In this document: positions 13,925 through 27,639 of the stretch, piece after piece
Position numbering within the stretch: the first letter of the stretch is position 1
Layout: each line of letters begins with the position of its first letter
NCBI GenBank assembly: GCA_029891345.1
Contig: CM056993.1
Span: 109,421,800 to 109,485,799 of the forward strand
Direction of reading: 5' to 3'
From: Dryococelus australis
Lineage: Eukaryota > Arthropoda > Insecta > Phasmatodea > Phasmatidae
DNA length: 64,000 nt
Translations under genes and position numbers: made by a program
The notes under the pieces: model-generated
Told to the model about the DNA's origin: nothing
The model's input: only the letters and a program-made list of their open reading frames with translations
Database searches by the model: none

Positions 13925-14336
13925 TCTGTTCGCGGTTGCCTCACACTTTTTCACTCAAACCTTTGAAAAATCATCCCATGTGTTAAGTGTTGGTTGTTTC
14001 CTAGATATGCCACATATCACAAGCAATTTTGACTTCTGTTAAAGTGAAAGTGTCTTATGTTTGGTTAGATTGAAACTTTAATTACGCTTTATCTGTAAAT
14101 TATAATATTAAATTTATAACTAATATGAAAAAATAAACAGAGAAAATACAGGTGTGTTGGTAATGTCTAGTAATAAATAGTTATTATGTAAAATATTATT
14201 ACACTGAGTGCGCGCGAATGCGGTGAGTTGGCTCTCTGGTGTAAATTTCTAAGCTTTGTGTGTATGAGGCGGATGGATATCACGGAAATAGAACATCAGC
14301 AGGGCTTCGGTATAGTTTGAAATAACCGTGAATGGG
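13925..14336 (+). mobile_element. MITE family A, full-length copy upstream of the second exon
   Basis: It starts CTGTTCGCGGTTGCCTCACA and ends GAAATAACCGTGAATGG, with the family's internal landmarks in between (GATATGCCACATATCAC, GTGTTGGTAATGTCTAGTAA). It ends about 113 bases before the exon at 14450. Confidence 0.85.
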
Positions 14337-14449
14337 GTATACCATAAATTTTCATCCCCCTGCAACAATTACAACACACATTTTAACACTTATTCCTCAA
14401 GAAGAGTTTTTTCTGCTACTTGAGGCAGAGCATTTTTGTATGTTCACAG

Positions 14450-14705
14450 GAGGTTGGCGAAACTGCCGCGGAAGACTCCGGAGGGCTACACGGCCACGAT
14501 GACGAAGTTCACGGACTTCAACCCCAGTCACTACGTGTTCCTGACCACGATGAAGAATTTCTTCATGTTCACCGACTACTGGCTCTCCGACGTGGGCTTG
14601 GCTCCAGGCATCGTCGGCGTGTTCGATGCCGAGGGCCTCACATTGGGCCATCTGGCCAGGGTGACGCCGCTCAGCTTGTTGAAGAAGTTGCTCTTCTACG
14701 TACAG
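14450..14705 (+). CDS. CRAL-TRIO lipid-transfer protein, exon encoding the start of the lipid-binding domain
   Basis: The acceptor TTCACAG lies at 14443-14449 and the donor CAG|GTGGGG at 14706. The first base completes the Trp codon split from the exon ending at 1249, and the exon ends in phase 0. It encodes 85 further codons, including RLAKLPRKTPEGY, FMFTDYWLSDV, and the beta-strand/helix signature GIVGVFDAEGLTLGHLARV typical of the CRAL-TRIO (Sec14-like) pocket. The family binds small hydrophobic ligands such as tocopherols or retinoids; the ligand here cannot be inferred. Base composition is much richer in GC than the introns. Open frames on the opposite strand and in another frame are shadows of this exon. 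MITE copies flank it on both sides. Confidence 0.95.
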
Positions 14706-14730
14706 GTGGGGTCCGCATCCATTTGCTTTT

Positions 14731-15522
14731 CATGTTGAAGTGAGCACTTTTGAAATGAACCTTCGAAAAAAACCACTGCTCGCTATCAGCATATACAGTA
14801 GTCCATTCACGGTTACTTCACACCTTCCGAAACAAACCTTTGAAAAATCACTCCATGTATAATGTGTTTGGATGTTTCCTTAATATCCCATGTTTCACAA
14901 ACGTTCTGTTAACATACACGTATATAATTTTTAATTAAATTGAACTATAACTATATTTTATTGATAAATTATAGTATTTCATTTATAACTAATACGAAAA
15001 AAAACAGGGATAAAACCAGTGTGTTTGTAATGCCTAGAAAGAAATAATACTCATGCAATATATTTTTACATTCAGTGCGACGAATAGTGTGCATTGCCCC
15101 TTTGATGTAATCTTCTACACTCGGTTTACATTTGTCTGCTGTGGCGGAGGAATATTATGGAGGTAGTATTTAAGCAGGGCTTCAAATTTTGGAATTAACG
15201 GTGAATGCTGTCGCACTCACTGGCACACATGCTGCAGGCGAAGTTGGCAGTGAATTAAGAGAATTAGTTCCTACTCTTAAGTTTTACTGTCAGCGTAATG
15301 TTTAATCTATATATTAAAACAAGTGTTTTTTTTTTAACTCTATATACGACAGTACGAAATGGCATATTACTAATACATCTAGCTTCCCGAAAATTCCACT
15401 TTTTCACTCGACTAATGCACGAATGAATTCAACAGACCCCTGGAAACGTAACTGTTAAATTAGCGGAAGGATACAAAATGCGGAAGCAGGGCTCTCAAAA
15501 GTGTTCACTGAACCGTGAACAG
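14731..15522 (+). mobile_element. MITE family B copy with a family A copy nested at 14804-15208
   Basis: The left part has GTGAGCACTTTTGAAATGAA near 14741, and the right end ends AACCGTGAACAG at 15522, both family B. In between, GTCCATTCACGGTTACTTCA (from 14801) through TTAACGGTGAATG (about 15208) is a family A copy. The order implies that A inserted into B. The family B left end begins only about 25 bases past the exon donor site, so it forms the start of the following intron. Confidence 0.7.
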
Positions 15523-16217
15523 TCCATAGTTGTATCGAGCATGCGATGTTACGAAATAAAATAAAAAATGACTGGTGAATATTCATGATCGAAGGGCTAT
15601 CGGTACGCACAGGAATATTTCGCGAATTAACTGTGGGACATCCTAAGCTTCAAACATGTCTACATTTCAGTTCGTTTTTCAACAGGATGACAGTGTTTGT
15701 GATACGCCCCTGGACGACTTGCAAGGGAGCAAGTTCTGCAAGCAGTGGAGCGGCGGGGTACTGGCTCACTTATAGAATGACGTAGGGATGGAGATGGGTA
15801 TAGTTGTGTGGCGCGTGAGAGTGTGCCGGGAAGCGAAGATGCAGACCCTCCGCTCCCTTCCGCCAGGGGGTTTCATCTATTCCGTATGCCTGCCCCACCA
15901 CTACCCCACCCCATGCAGTAGTGGGAGCGCACGGGTTCTGAAACAGGATGTGGTTTATCTCACCTATTTAATTCAAAGTGTTAGTTAAATTTATTTAAGG
16001 GTTCATTACAGGTTAGTGTTCAAAGGGTTAATAACAGGCGAGTGCTTTATCTTTTAATGTTTATTCTTTAATTGAAAGGGCTAATTAAACATATTGAAAT
16101 TGTTAATTGTTTGATTGTAATTGTTTTATTGAAAGGGCTAATTGATATTGGTACCCAAAGGATAGCTGTCCCTTCGGTGTCCAGTTGTCGATTGAGCTCT
16201 GAGGGGTAGGAGCAGCA

Positions 16218-16334
<117 letters not shown>

Positions 16335-16359
16335 TGTGTGTGTGTTGACTTTGGAGCAA

Positions 16360-17430
16360 GAGTTACATAAGGGATTCTTGTTGCCTCTTCGAAGTCTGAG
16401 GTTGGAATGAGCTCCGTGGCAGGGTGTGGTGAGGAAGGGCGGAGAGAGCAGCAGAGCACCTCCAATCCTCTTCGAAGTTTGAAGACTAATGAGCTCTAAG
16501 GGTTGGTGAGGGGAGGGAGGGGTAGCAGGAGCGACAGAGGTCCCCCTGGCTTCTCTGTCTGCCGGGGAGACCGAGCTGGGATGGTGGGTGAGGGGGAGGA
16601 GGGGGTGTCTGCAGCAACAGAGGTCCGTTTTGTTCGGAGGTCAGTGGAGGAATGAGCTTGGATGGGTGAGGGGAAGGAGGGTGTCGGGAGCTCATCTTCT
16701 CTGCTATTCGCTATTCTACTAAGCTTTAATGACTGTAAAAAATCCAGTGTTTGAAAATAACGAATTTTATACCTACACAAATATAGCATTTGAACGAATT
16801 GAACAAGCACCGAAAAGTAAATAGGAATGAAATATATAATTAAACAAATCACAGAAACATAAAATAATTGCGAAATATGCACGCTGAGAAACTAAGTACC
16901 ACCAAAATATGGCGAATGACAAACACCGACACAAACAAAACAAATACTATATATGCACAACGAAACATAAAAAACGCACACCCAGAAACCAAGTACCACT
17001 GAAATATGAGCAATCACAAATACCGACTCAATTAAACAAGCAAAAATTATGTGAAACAAAACATAAAAATATATTCCGAGAAACAATTTACCAATGAAGC
17101 ATTAGATATAATGAAACATATAACTTAACAAATCAGTTACAAGCACATGGAACGAAAAAAGATTCACCAATTAAATCTAATTACAAGCACGTGAAAGATA
17201 CAAAGTAATGAGACGAACTAATCAAATAAGAAATATGAAATATAATCAATCACAAATACAGAGTGAATTAATCATCTACAGATATGTGCAATGAGACAGT
17301 TCTTAGACAAGTATTAAGAGCAATATACACTAAGTACGCGCAATGAGTACTGAGTACCTACACCCTAAATGCAAATCCACACCACGCCACTCCCGACTTC
17401 ATACTGAACTTAGACTATGTCACTATATAT
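16360..17430 (-). repeat. Long dispersed repeat, copy 1 (inverted relative to 34.47-35.30 kb)
   Basis: The proximal part consists of ~85-bp GA-rich units (CTGGGATGGTGGGTGAGGGG, GTCAGTGGAGGAATGAGC) at about 16,375-16,700. It is followed by ~100-bp degenerate units that, on the minus strand, resemble TATTTGTGATTGCTCATATT (about 16,880-17,300). The reverse complement of this order is found at 34,465-35,300. The far end contains GTCGGGAGTGG on the minus strand, matched by GTCGGGAGTGACAGGG near 34,463. Confidence 0.7.
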
Positions 17431-20400
17431 CCAACACTTGCTGTTGTATTAAATTAATGTCTTCATTCGTGTATATGTCTCTGTGTAAAGTATATGTCTG
17501 TTTGAGTAAATATTCGTAGAATATTGCCCCATCTGTATAACTGGTTTCACATAATTTAGTAAAATGTGTTAAATTCCTTCAGTAATGTTTACATCACCTC
17601 TCACCAATGTAAGGAAAGACTGTTAAAATTACGTGCAAAGTAATATGTTACTACCCACGCAGGGCAAGACAACAGCTCACATCTGTATCCTTAGCACGGT
17701 ACGTGCGAGACTGCCATCTATAGGGCCGGTCAGGCACGGCCCTCGCGTTTTACAAAGTCTCGCTTCACCCACATTAACTCTCAAGCCTCGCTCCCGCGCT
17801 ATCCCTCAGCCCACTCATTTCATCACCAAATTAAAATAACCACACATATGTTGTTTGATTTACACACGTTTGGTTTTATAAAAGTTAAAAAAAATTTTTG
17901 AATAAAATCATTCATTTCTGTTCCTATGGGTTATAGTGTTCAGTTGTGTGTGTGGTATTCATTCATGTTCCTTTACCGCAGTTATGCTATGAACGAGAGC
18001 TCAAAGGGAGCTTAGCGGGCTATCTGGTTAGTTCATTTCTCTCTCGCCAGAGGGCGCAAGGCAGCACCAGTCATCTTTCACTCGCTCTCTCTCCCTCACA
18101 CGATACCACGTCTTGCCTCAGGGCATTGGTTACCCACACAATACTGTTAAGAAATGTTTAGAGCTAATAATACAAATATTCGTTTCAAGCAATATCATAT
18201 CCCAATTGCAGTGTTAATGCTGGGTAAAACAAAAGTAATTAAAAAAAAAAGACTTACAATAATTTCAAGAGCGAAACCAAGTCATGTTGAATTCGAATAA
18301 CACCAAACAGTAATAATTTCTATACTCTCAGGAAATCCCAAAGTCGCATTTGTCAAACTAAAAAACCCATATACCTATTAGCTTGAAAGCCCTGATACAA
18401 ATGTACGCAAATTTTTACCGTACCATGTAGTATGTCAACAATATCAAATCGCCTCTGAAATATTAGTTTAAAAACTTAACCTTTTCACACAATACTATTT
18501 AAATCCCCAAGCAGTGTAAATGGATTTGCTATATAGTATCATCCCACCCTGTGTTTGGAGAGTCTGGTTTATAATACTAGTCAGTCCTGTTACCCCATCT
18601 TGAATGACCAATGTAAGAATCCTTATTCGTGAAGTGTTACTAAATTAAATATTTTACATTTTATTGAACTGTTTCATAATGTGCACACAACTTGTGTCAA
18701 TGTTTTTTATATTCTTTATTCATGAATTGTCAGGAAGTTTTAATTGTATTGCATTTTTTTTGACTGTTCTCCCAGTATAAAAGTTAATAATATACCAGCA
18801 ATGTTTATCACCAATGCACAGCGCAGGACAAGAAACGCTCAACTACACTCGGCTTTCCGCTTGCTTGCCTCTCAACCCAATAGAGATTCCCTAACATTTC
18901 AGTAAAGTATTATTTTTGAAAAGAGTATGCAAGTTTATACCATAGCAAGTAGTACATCAACACTATCAAATCGTATCTGATATATTTCCCTCGTGTGTTT
19001 CCCTACATTTTTTCGAGTGAAGGAAATATTTTCATTTTATTTGTTCAATTACATGTAGAAGTGAATTATAGTCGTAGCATAGACAATATAATTATTCCAT
19101 GCAGTTCTGCCAGGCATCCAGTAGCATCATGCAGATATCTTCAACATAAGTGTAGAAAACTTGTAAACTAATTGTGTATGTGTTTTATTAACTATTTGTT
19201 GTGTTACTTTAATATAATTCGTAAGCCAAATCTTCATTAACAAATTTTCTTATCAGTTTATTTTGACGTTTTCCTTATTTAGTTCCCGTAGTAAGAAATG
19301 CTTTGTTTACTTAAAAAAGGTTCGGTGTGTGAACAGAGATAGATTATATTCCCTGTTCCATCACATCCAAATATCTCAACTGTGTTCCCAAAGTGTCTTA
19401 GTTGAAATATTATATGTAAGTACTAAGTTGACTATCACATACTAAAAAAATTGCAGGGATTTCTCTAATGTGTTATCGCTCCAGGGTGCTTATTCTAGGT
19501 TTCGTCGGTAAGTGATATCACCATTATGAACCCACTATCTCACAGCCGACGAAAATATTTTTTTTTTCAAAATGGTATTCAGAGTTATCAGTCATTTAGC
19601 ATAAGGTGCAATCAACATCTTCGACTAACCGACTTTGCCTACTCTAAGATAGACGAGCGTTTGTGTTTCTGCACACGGTCGAAAATGTAACAACAAAATA
19701 TTACTAGAATTACTCGTTTTAAAATTCCACAAATCTGTTGATAAAATATAACTTAAAGACATGAATAGTAAACCATGATAAACTATATTTGCTTTTACTT
19801 TCGTGGTATATAGGTGTTTATGTGTTATGGATGTGATGCAGGGGTTTAGCAAACTATTTGCGTATGGGGGAAAGAAAATATTTGACCAAGGCTAAGTGAA
19901 GGAAAGTTAGCAGATTTTAATTATAGATTTCACGTAAAATTATCCTCAATAACAAATGAATGTGCCCAACGTAACATTGGTGTCCCCCGAAGTCTACCGT
20001 AAAGCCATGGAAGGTGATAATTTTGAATAAATATAATGAGTAACATTGACCAAGTTACTGTGTCTATACAGTTATTCTTCATTGGTTGATAAATTATGAC
20101 AGTATTGCTAATCTCTTAGCCCACAGGTATTGCATGTAGTATGAATTAAATAAAATTCCCTCCGTTTTACCACATATGAAGCCTGTGGTTTTTTCAACGC
20201 ACATAACCTTTCAGTGTAGACAATATTTATTTTGTACTGAGGGACCATTTTAGGAATGTAGATTTTAAATGTATTTGTGTTATTCATTTAAGTTTCACCA
20301 TTATTTGAAAGATTATTATCAAATGTTGCCGAATATATTAGTCTCTTTTTTGTGGAATAAATGCAAAGTTAATCACAATCCATTTTAGTTTAAATACATT

Positions 20401-23400
20401 AGCCGTACCTAACAAATACTATCCTTCAATTTTAAATCAACAGAGACAACTCCGAACTGCAAGCTATTAGTGGGAAAAATAAAATCACACAAACATAAAT
20501 TCAAGTCATCACTAAATTGATTGAAATACTTGTTATGGCCTTTATCCATTATGTAAATGGTTTACACATGTTACAAAAACACTGCTTACACACTTTAAAA
20601 CAAATTCACTTTTCCTAAAAACACTTATATATAATTGGAAAATATTTACCGTACGTTATTGCCTATATACACAAAAAGCACTATATTTACAAAACCCCTA
20701 TTACTGAAAGCTCTTCCTATTTTACATTGGAGCAATTCGTTGTGTATGTCTCTTCGTAACAGATACAAAAATATATACACTTCTTGTAATCAGTATTTTA
20801 GTTTTTTTTCCGAAGCACTTACTTTGATGACAGGACTACGTAGCACACGCTAATTTCTATAAGGAGATACAGCGCAGACGTGTGATGAGACCAATTTCGT
20901 TGTAGCAGATGTAGTTGTAGTAAGACGATGACGCAAACTGGAGCATCCCTCGTTGGTGATGTAGTAAACCAGTTTAACTAACTTTGCTGGTTTACGAAGT
21001 TGCAGGCAGGTAGGCATGAAACACACCACCCCTGGCAGATAAGCAAGCAGGCAGACAGCAGCAGGCAGCCAGCATCGCAGGAAGACGGGTGCAATGGATA
21101 TGCCGGGTGCATCGGCCGGGCCAGCAGGTAGAGAGATGGTCTCGGACGGAGACAGTTCTCGGTTCGATTCTTGTGACTGACATTTCTGCTATAATGCTGC
21201 GTCTTCGTATCAGCTATTGATGAAGCCAGCTAGTGATGTTTTTGCAGTAGTCGACGAATCTAGTTGGTGTTGTTTTTGAAGTAGTTGCTGATGAACTCAG
21301 TTAACCAAAATGGGGCGAGTAAAGAAAAAAAATACTATCGCCAACACAACCGATCAGACTGTGAGTGTGGAGCGCGAACACGTCTTCACTCTGCGATGAC
21401 CAAATGGCTTTGTCCACGAAAACGACCGTCTCCAACGAGAGCCGTTGGAACATGTCAGGGTGTGATCGCTGGAGTCCGCTAGGAGGCAGCCTCTCCCAGG
21501 GCACATGAAATGAGAACACGCTCGACCAGCGGAAACGCGTGGCCTGCAGAGGGCATATATGAAGCCTGCAACCTGCGAGATGTTCCATGCTGATTCTAGC
21601 CTCTAAACTGTTGACTTTTTGAATCCACAAGCCTATTAAAAAAATTCTATGATATGTTCTTACAATATATTATAGCTAATTTGTGATGGGGACTTGATAT
21701 AAATGTAACATTGTTACGCCCCTTTAAGGCGTAGCAGAGATAAAGGAAGGCAAGGAGTGGACGCACACCAAGAAAGCATGGACACAAAAATTCCAGAATC
21801 AATACAAATATATTGAAGCCCATCTATACATTATCACCAATAACAACTTCACAAATATAAACTGCATCTGTAAATTTCTGTTGTTTGCTACCAATCGGTG
21901 AACTAGGAGAAGGAGAGAACATACATACACTGGAACAAACAGAAAATCAACAATATTAATATATTCTGAGAAATCACCCAACCTGAATAAACACTTGTGA
22001 AATCCCATTAAAAAAGGTAAAATGACCCGCTGAGTAAAGCAAGCACCATTACAACTTTAAAAGTAAAGTACGCCTAATGATTTACTAAAAAGTACAACAT
22101 GGAATACTAATTTCAAGAATACCATTGGGAAGGAGCAAAAACCCTCATTACACTTAACCATGAGCATAAAGGCACGCGGTAAAATATCCACTAAACTCCT
22201 TGGCATTAAAGTTCTTTCGGCGAATCGTAGTCCAGTAGACCATTTCTACATTACGCCAAAAAAAAAAAAAGAACAAAAAAAAGGAAGAATCCACCTCTTA
22301 CAAACATTCCCATAAAATACCACATTGAAAAGTCACACAATTAAACCCCCAGTATAACAACAACTACGTTCATTGCAATACTTTACTTGTGTACCCATAT
22401 TATGCGAAAAACCGTCTAGCATAGTGAAGCCCCGAAGTACGAAGTGGTGTAGACATGATATATCGTCGGCCAGCCCGCACAACTCGAAAAGGAATACTGC
22501 ACAATTGCTCGGGCTGGGGACAAACATTTATACGCTAAAACGCGGCTCGGGAAGGTTAAGGAGACGGCGGGAATAGCGGAGAGGTGTATGGAAGGTGCCA
22601 GAGTGTGCGAGGCTGAACTCGTTGCCAGTAGTAGTCACCAGGGAGCGCTCGGCCGCGCCTCTTTCAGTATAGCTCATTGCTTGGAAGCGTTCAGACATAT
22701 ACCACCCTATCAGGGGGGGGGGGGGAGAGGGGAAAAAAAAAACAAAGTACCGTTTTCTGCAGCAAAAATATTGCCTCTTCAAATAGTAACCCCTCTTCAA
22801 ACAAAATAACAGTTTATTAATCTGGGCTACCAAATACAGTCGTGGCTAATAATCAAGTAGAATTGCTAACCAATTTCATTAACATTATGTAGTTCTGTAA
22901 ACACACCAACCCCATAATAGCAGCGTTTAATCGTACTCCAGAAATTTGTAGGCATCACACATTTTACCAGCTGGCGGGACGAAAAATAAATCGTTCGGGC
23001 AGGACAGTCTTTGGCAGGACAGGAGCACTCACATAAAATTACTTGAGTTTGCTAATTGACGCGTGTGTCAGACTTGAAGCATGGCTTCAAGACGTTCACC
23101 ATTACTATAACCTTTCATTTAATAGTTTTTGTATGTAAAAATAAGGTTTTATTTCAACTTGATTTCAAATACGTCCCGATTAAATTACGTGTCATTCACA
23201 TCCCGGGCGGTACTACATGAGAGCAGAACATTTTTTTCACATAACAATAAAGATTAGTATCCTTGAAAGCAATGTTCTGTGTTAAAATATCTCGCGATAT
23301 ATTTCATGTTGCGCAACTTTTATATAGCATTGAATGATAATATCCCGTGAAAGTGTTTTTGAGTATCATTCAAGATTGAAATATTCCAACAATACTTTAC

Positions 23401-26400
23401 AAGTAAATAATATTTAATTATTTAAAAGTTACATTCACGGGTGTTATATATGGTAAACTGTTTCGTTAATTGCAATTGTCATGTAGAGCATTAAAATATA
23501 CTAAGGTTAAAACTGCAACTGCACCAGTAATGTTTTATGTGAAATCATCTTTATTAACTACGATGTGCATAAACAGAGCGCGATCAGTGCATGTAGACCT
23601 GTAGCGGCATAGTTTTAAATTTTTACATTCACTTCATTGTCGGGATTTTGGTATGCTACTCTATTCCCCAGGTTGGGTTTTCTCAGGGATGTCCAGCTAC
23701 ACACTCATTGCATTAGCTCTTCAAAAATCTCGTCACTCAATTCTGTCTTTTAAATTCATTCAGTATGTAAATATATTTATAAAACATAGTTCACATGTAT
23801 CTATAAGACATGTGCAATTCTGTTAATAACAGTGTTTGTATAACAATTGTTTACCCCTTTTATTTAATTAATTAATGTTTGTGTGGTATTCTCTACTATT
23901 TTCTACGTTATTGGCAGTCAACGTTTGTTTTTTAGTGATTGTCATTTCTATGTTTATTTATTGTGAAGACAATGTTTTCAGTGTAGTGAGTGTTTGGTAT
24001 TGTTATGGTAAGCCCGCTTAATGTGTAAGGAGCAAAATATAAGTATTAAATTGCTCTATGTTTGTGGTAGAACATCATATAACACTGTTACATTCACTCC
24101 TTTGTCAAAAACTAGGGGCTGAGCAGCTCGACTGCTCAATCACCGATCGTGTCACTCCATCAGGTTTTCTCGGGATCTCCCGCTCTACACGCATTGGCTC
24201 ATTAAATAACCAATCTTTTAGTTATGCAAATCTGTACAAATAATATATATCATTCTATCATAAACTGCAATATTTGGTAAGTAAGCTAACACTTACTTTG
24301 TTTGCATCAGAACTGCTATGGCTGAGTGATTTATAAAATATACTGAAACGAATATTGGATTTCCGTACAGATACTTAATAAAACTGTTTTAATACTTCCA
24401 TCACACCTTTACTATCGTCACAATATTAAACCAACCCTTTAATTAGAAGTAGTGTTAGTAACTTTTTAATGTGATATAAACTGTTTTTGAATGAATAGTG
24501 TACACAAGTAATTTTACTTGGTAAAAAGAGACTTTTTTATACTCTTCACATTATAAATGTTTCTATAATCATTTATAAAATATACACGCATTGTGGAGGT
24601 ATATAAAAAATATAATCCCTACACACTTATAAAAACATGTTGTTATTATAACTAAAATCAGCTACTGTTCAACAGATATATTTACAAACAGACAAACACA
24701 CATGCTGTAACACATGAGTCTACAGACTTTTACAAATTAATTTACACAGGATATTTCTAATGTTTTGCATATTATTACAGACCACATATTCATATGACTT
24801 TCATGTTTTCAGTATTACGTTAGTAAAATTGTTTTAAATACATTTTTAACGCAAACCTTGTGTTTGTCAGAGAGACAGCCTATATTCGCTCCAAAGGGTT
24901 TCTCACAGGTAGATTTTAAACTCGTTACTTGTGATGCTGCCATGATGTCACCGTAAGCATACATTACATCCACACTTCATCGCCACATCTCGTTCGTTTA
25001 GAGTAACAATAAAAAAATTAATAAGCCAAATAAGTTCTATAAAGTTTCGCCATTTTCCTTATAAACGGAAGCATGCGATACCCACCATGTTGTTTTCAAC
25101 CCTTTAAGATTTACTCATAAGAAACTTTTGATCTGTCATGAACTAACTTGAAACAGTTTTAAATTTAAATAATTATTCGAAACAAACAGCTTACTGCTTG
25201 TATCTGAACCATTTTTAAACATTTGCAAGGGTTTAAGTATAGTAATGAACATTACCTTAAACGAACATACATAAGTCCAATTCTATTTGCCAGCTGTATT
25301 AATATTACTAAGCTTCAAGATGAAATCAGTCCTTTTCAAGGTAAAATACCTATTTTTCAAAATTAGTTTATCCATTCTTGTCTTTTTGTAGAAAACATAA
25401 AATTATATGCTACCCTTTCTCCAAGTTAATGTGTATTCCCGAGTAGAGTCTAGCAACATGTTCATGCTATGTGTTAAGTTAGCGTGTTGCACCAATGTTC
25501 CAACAAGGAGGTATTCGTCTCTGAGTAGGCCAGCTGTCTTCTGCTTATTTCAACTATACTATTCATAATGTAAATTTGTGTAAAAATGTACAAAATACTT
25601 GCTTTCTAGCAAATACTGTGAGTTAAACACAACTTAACCCAGTACTACTGCACAGCTAGGATGTACACTCTACCAAAAAACAAATTAGGAGAGTTTCAGG
25701 GGCTGCAAGGTTATTTATTTACCTATAGAACAGAGCAATATTTCATTTTCTCAAGTGTTGACATCACCTGTAAGTGTAACGTATGTGCCATGTGATGCTT
25801 AGCACGTATAATCCAATATTAACACCTTTACATTGTGGATATTATTGATAGTATCTCTCTCGTGTCACATTACAATTTGAAATGCTACATCTCATATCAC
25901 AGGTTTAGATATGATAACATTATAAATTTTTCTTTATTCAAACGTATTGGAGAACCTGAATTGTAGTGAAAAATGTATATGTAAGTAACGGCGATTGGGT
26001 GAAATAAATTTAAATAGATTTTTTAACGACTTCATGAACAACCATTACGACAGCACTGATGGAGTGTGAGTGGTCATGGTTGGGAGTGTTGACTGTTTGG
26101 CGAGTCGAAAACTCTCTGCCTGCGGGGAGCGTGAGCAAACGGAACTGGGTGTGGTCCTATGCTCGCCCTCCGGTCAACTCTCGGTAGCAGCCAAGAGCCT
26201 AGGGCTGGCTACAGGCTTCTAGCTTGAATCTCTTGTCTTAGTTTCAATATGTTTTGTTCCAGCTTGGAATCAAATATGTCCCTCGTGAATTGTGTGTCAC
26301 TCAAACATCAGGTGTTAGTTGATAGAATATTAAATGTACCACTAAATGTTTACATAGCCCCCCCCCCCCTCATGATATATGAACGTAGTAAATTACATTT

Positions 26401-27600
26401 ATATTTTTTAATGTATCATAAATTATCCTTTATACATTTCACATCTCACAAAACTAAATATATAAATATATAATTTAATGAATAAATTTGAATCCCTTTT
26501 TGACAGACACGTGATAAATTTATATTACACTGTTTTTTTTTATGTTACTTCATAAACAATATTCTATGATAGTAATAGTCTACTGCCTCAAATATTAGCG
26601 ATTCGTGATGCATGTCAATAAACCTGTATTACTATGATGTGTTATTAATATGAAACTGATTAGTGATAAAGCTCATTTCATGTTATGAAGTGACGTATTT
26701 TTACGATGTTCTGTAAGTCGCCGGGGATCTCTCGTTTCCTCCTGCATTCTGACACTGCTCCATACTCATCGATACACTAATAAACAACATTTTGCAGTAG
26801 TTAATTATATAAAACATTATATTTATGTGTTAGTTTAAATTCACTATATTTCCCACCAATAAACCCCAAGCAGTATATTATGAGACACTTGGGTATACCA
26901 TTGTGCACGCGTGGAGATCGTAACTCCGCCCAAACTCAGTTCGTGTATAAATTTGTTACTATGAACCCAAACTGGCTAATAACTTGCTCATCGCAGGTAT
27001 CTCCATACACCGGCTCCATTCTGCTTGACTGGCTGTATATTGACATAGTAAAACAAGATATCATTTTTTCTTGACAGTTCAAGTACACATCGAAATACTA
27101 AAGGTATATTCAGAATATTCTTCACTATCAATCATTGTACATACACACTACCAATTAAAAATATATAGTAAACAACTTATTTACATTGAGAGTACATTTC
27201 CACAGAACGCACAGGATGTAAAATTATACAATGGATTCACACATTTTGACACTATAGGGTGGGTGAGAAATCAGTAAACAATTCTTATGACAGTACAGGT
27301 TGTTGACCAACTCAGTATACATTATAGGCTGTTGGCCAACTCGCTTTATACAGATTTCCTTGCAGCTGTGTGGAAAGATTAATACTACTTATTTCCCAGA
27401 CAAGCTCTAAACGGTTTACTCCAACATGTAAATAATTTGCTAATATTCAATTTACACTGGGGATTTTGTATATATGAGCAAGTGACTTCATTATCTTCTT
27501 CTTTCATTTTTAAACTGTATAAGTTTGCACAAACTAATTACTTATATATTAAATTTCACTTGTTAGACTACAATCACGCGACACTTCTTTATTTAAACCT
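17431..27600. repeat. ~10 kb AT-rich stretch with diverged internal repetition; no gene recognised
   Basis: Several landmarks recur. CAAATTTTTACCGTACCATG at about 18,408 matches CAAGTTTATACCATAGCAAG at about 18,929. GGTTTTCTCAGGGATGTCCAGC (23,68x) resembles GGTTTTCTCGGGATCTCCCG (24,16x) and GCCGGGGATCTCTCG (26,72x). TCAAATACGTCCCGATTAAA (23,164) matches TCAAATATGTCCCTCGTGAA (26,269). Short GC-richer patches alternate with AT-rich DNA about every 0.5 kb. This suggests an old, heavily diverged tandem or dispersed repeat, but I could not define a unit. A G13 run lies at 22,713-22,725. No open frame shows family similarity. Confidence 0.4.
21112..21184 (+). repeat. tRNA-derived SINE fragment
   Basis: A-box-like AGGTAGAGAGATGGTCTCG is followed, at tRNA-like distance, by the B box GGTTCGATTCT (21,161-21,171). 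It lacks a mature cloverleaf, so it is called a SINE head and not a tRNA gene. Confidence 0.5.
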
Positions 27601-27639
27601 CAGGTTCTCTCACTACAGGTTGTGCTAACCACTGTAGTA

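Noticed and set aside
14397-14743. Two further open frames over the second exon (minus strand and an alternative plus frame)
   Set aside because: They are shadows of the GC-rich CRAL-TRIO exon, whose own frame is confirmed by splice phase and family signature.
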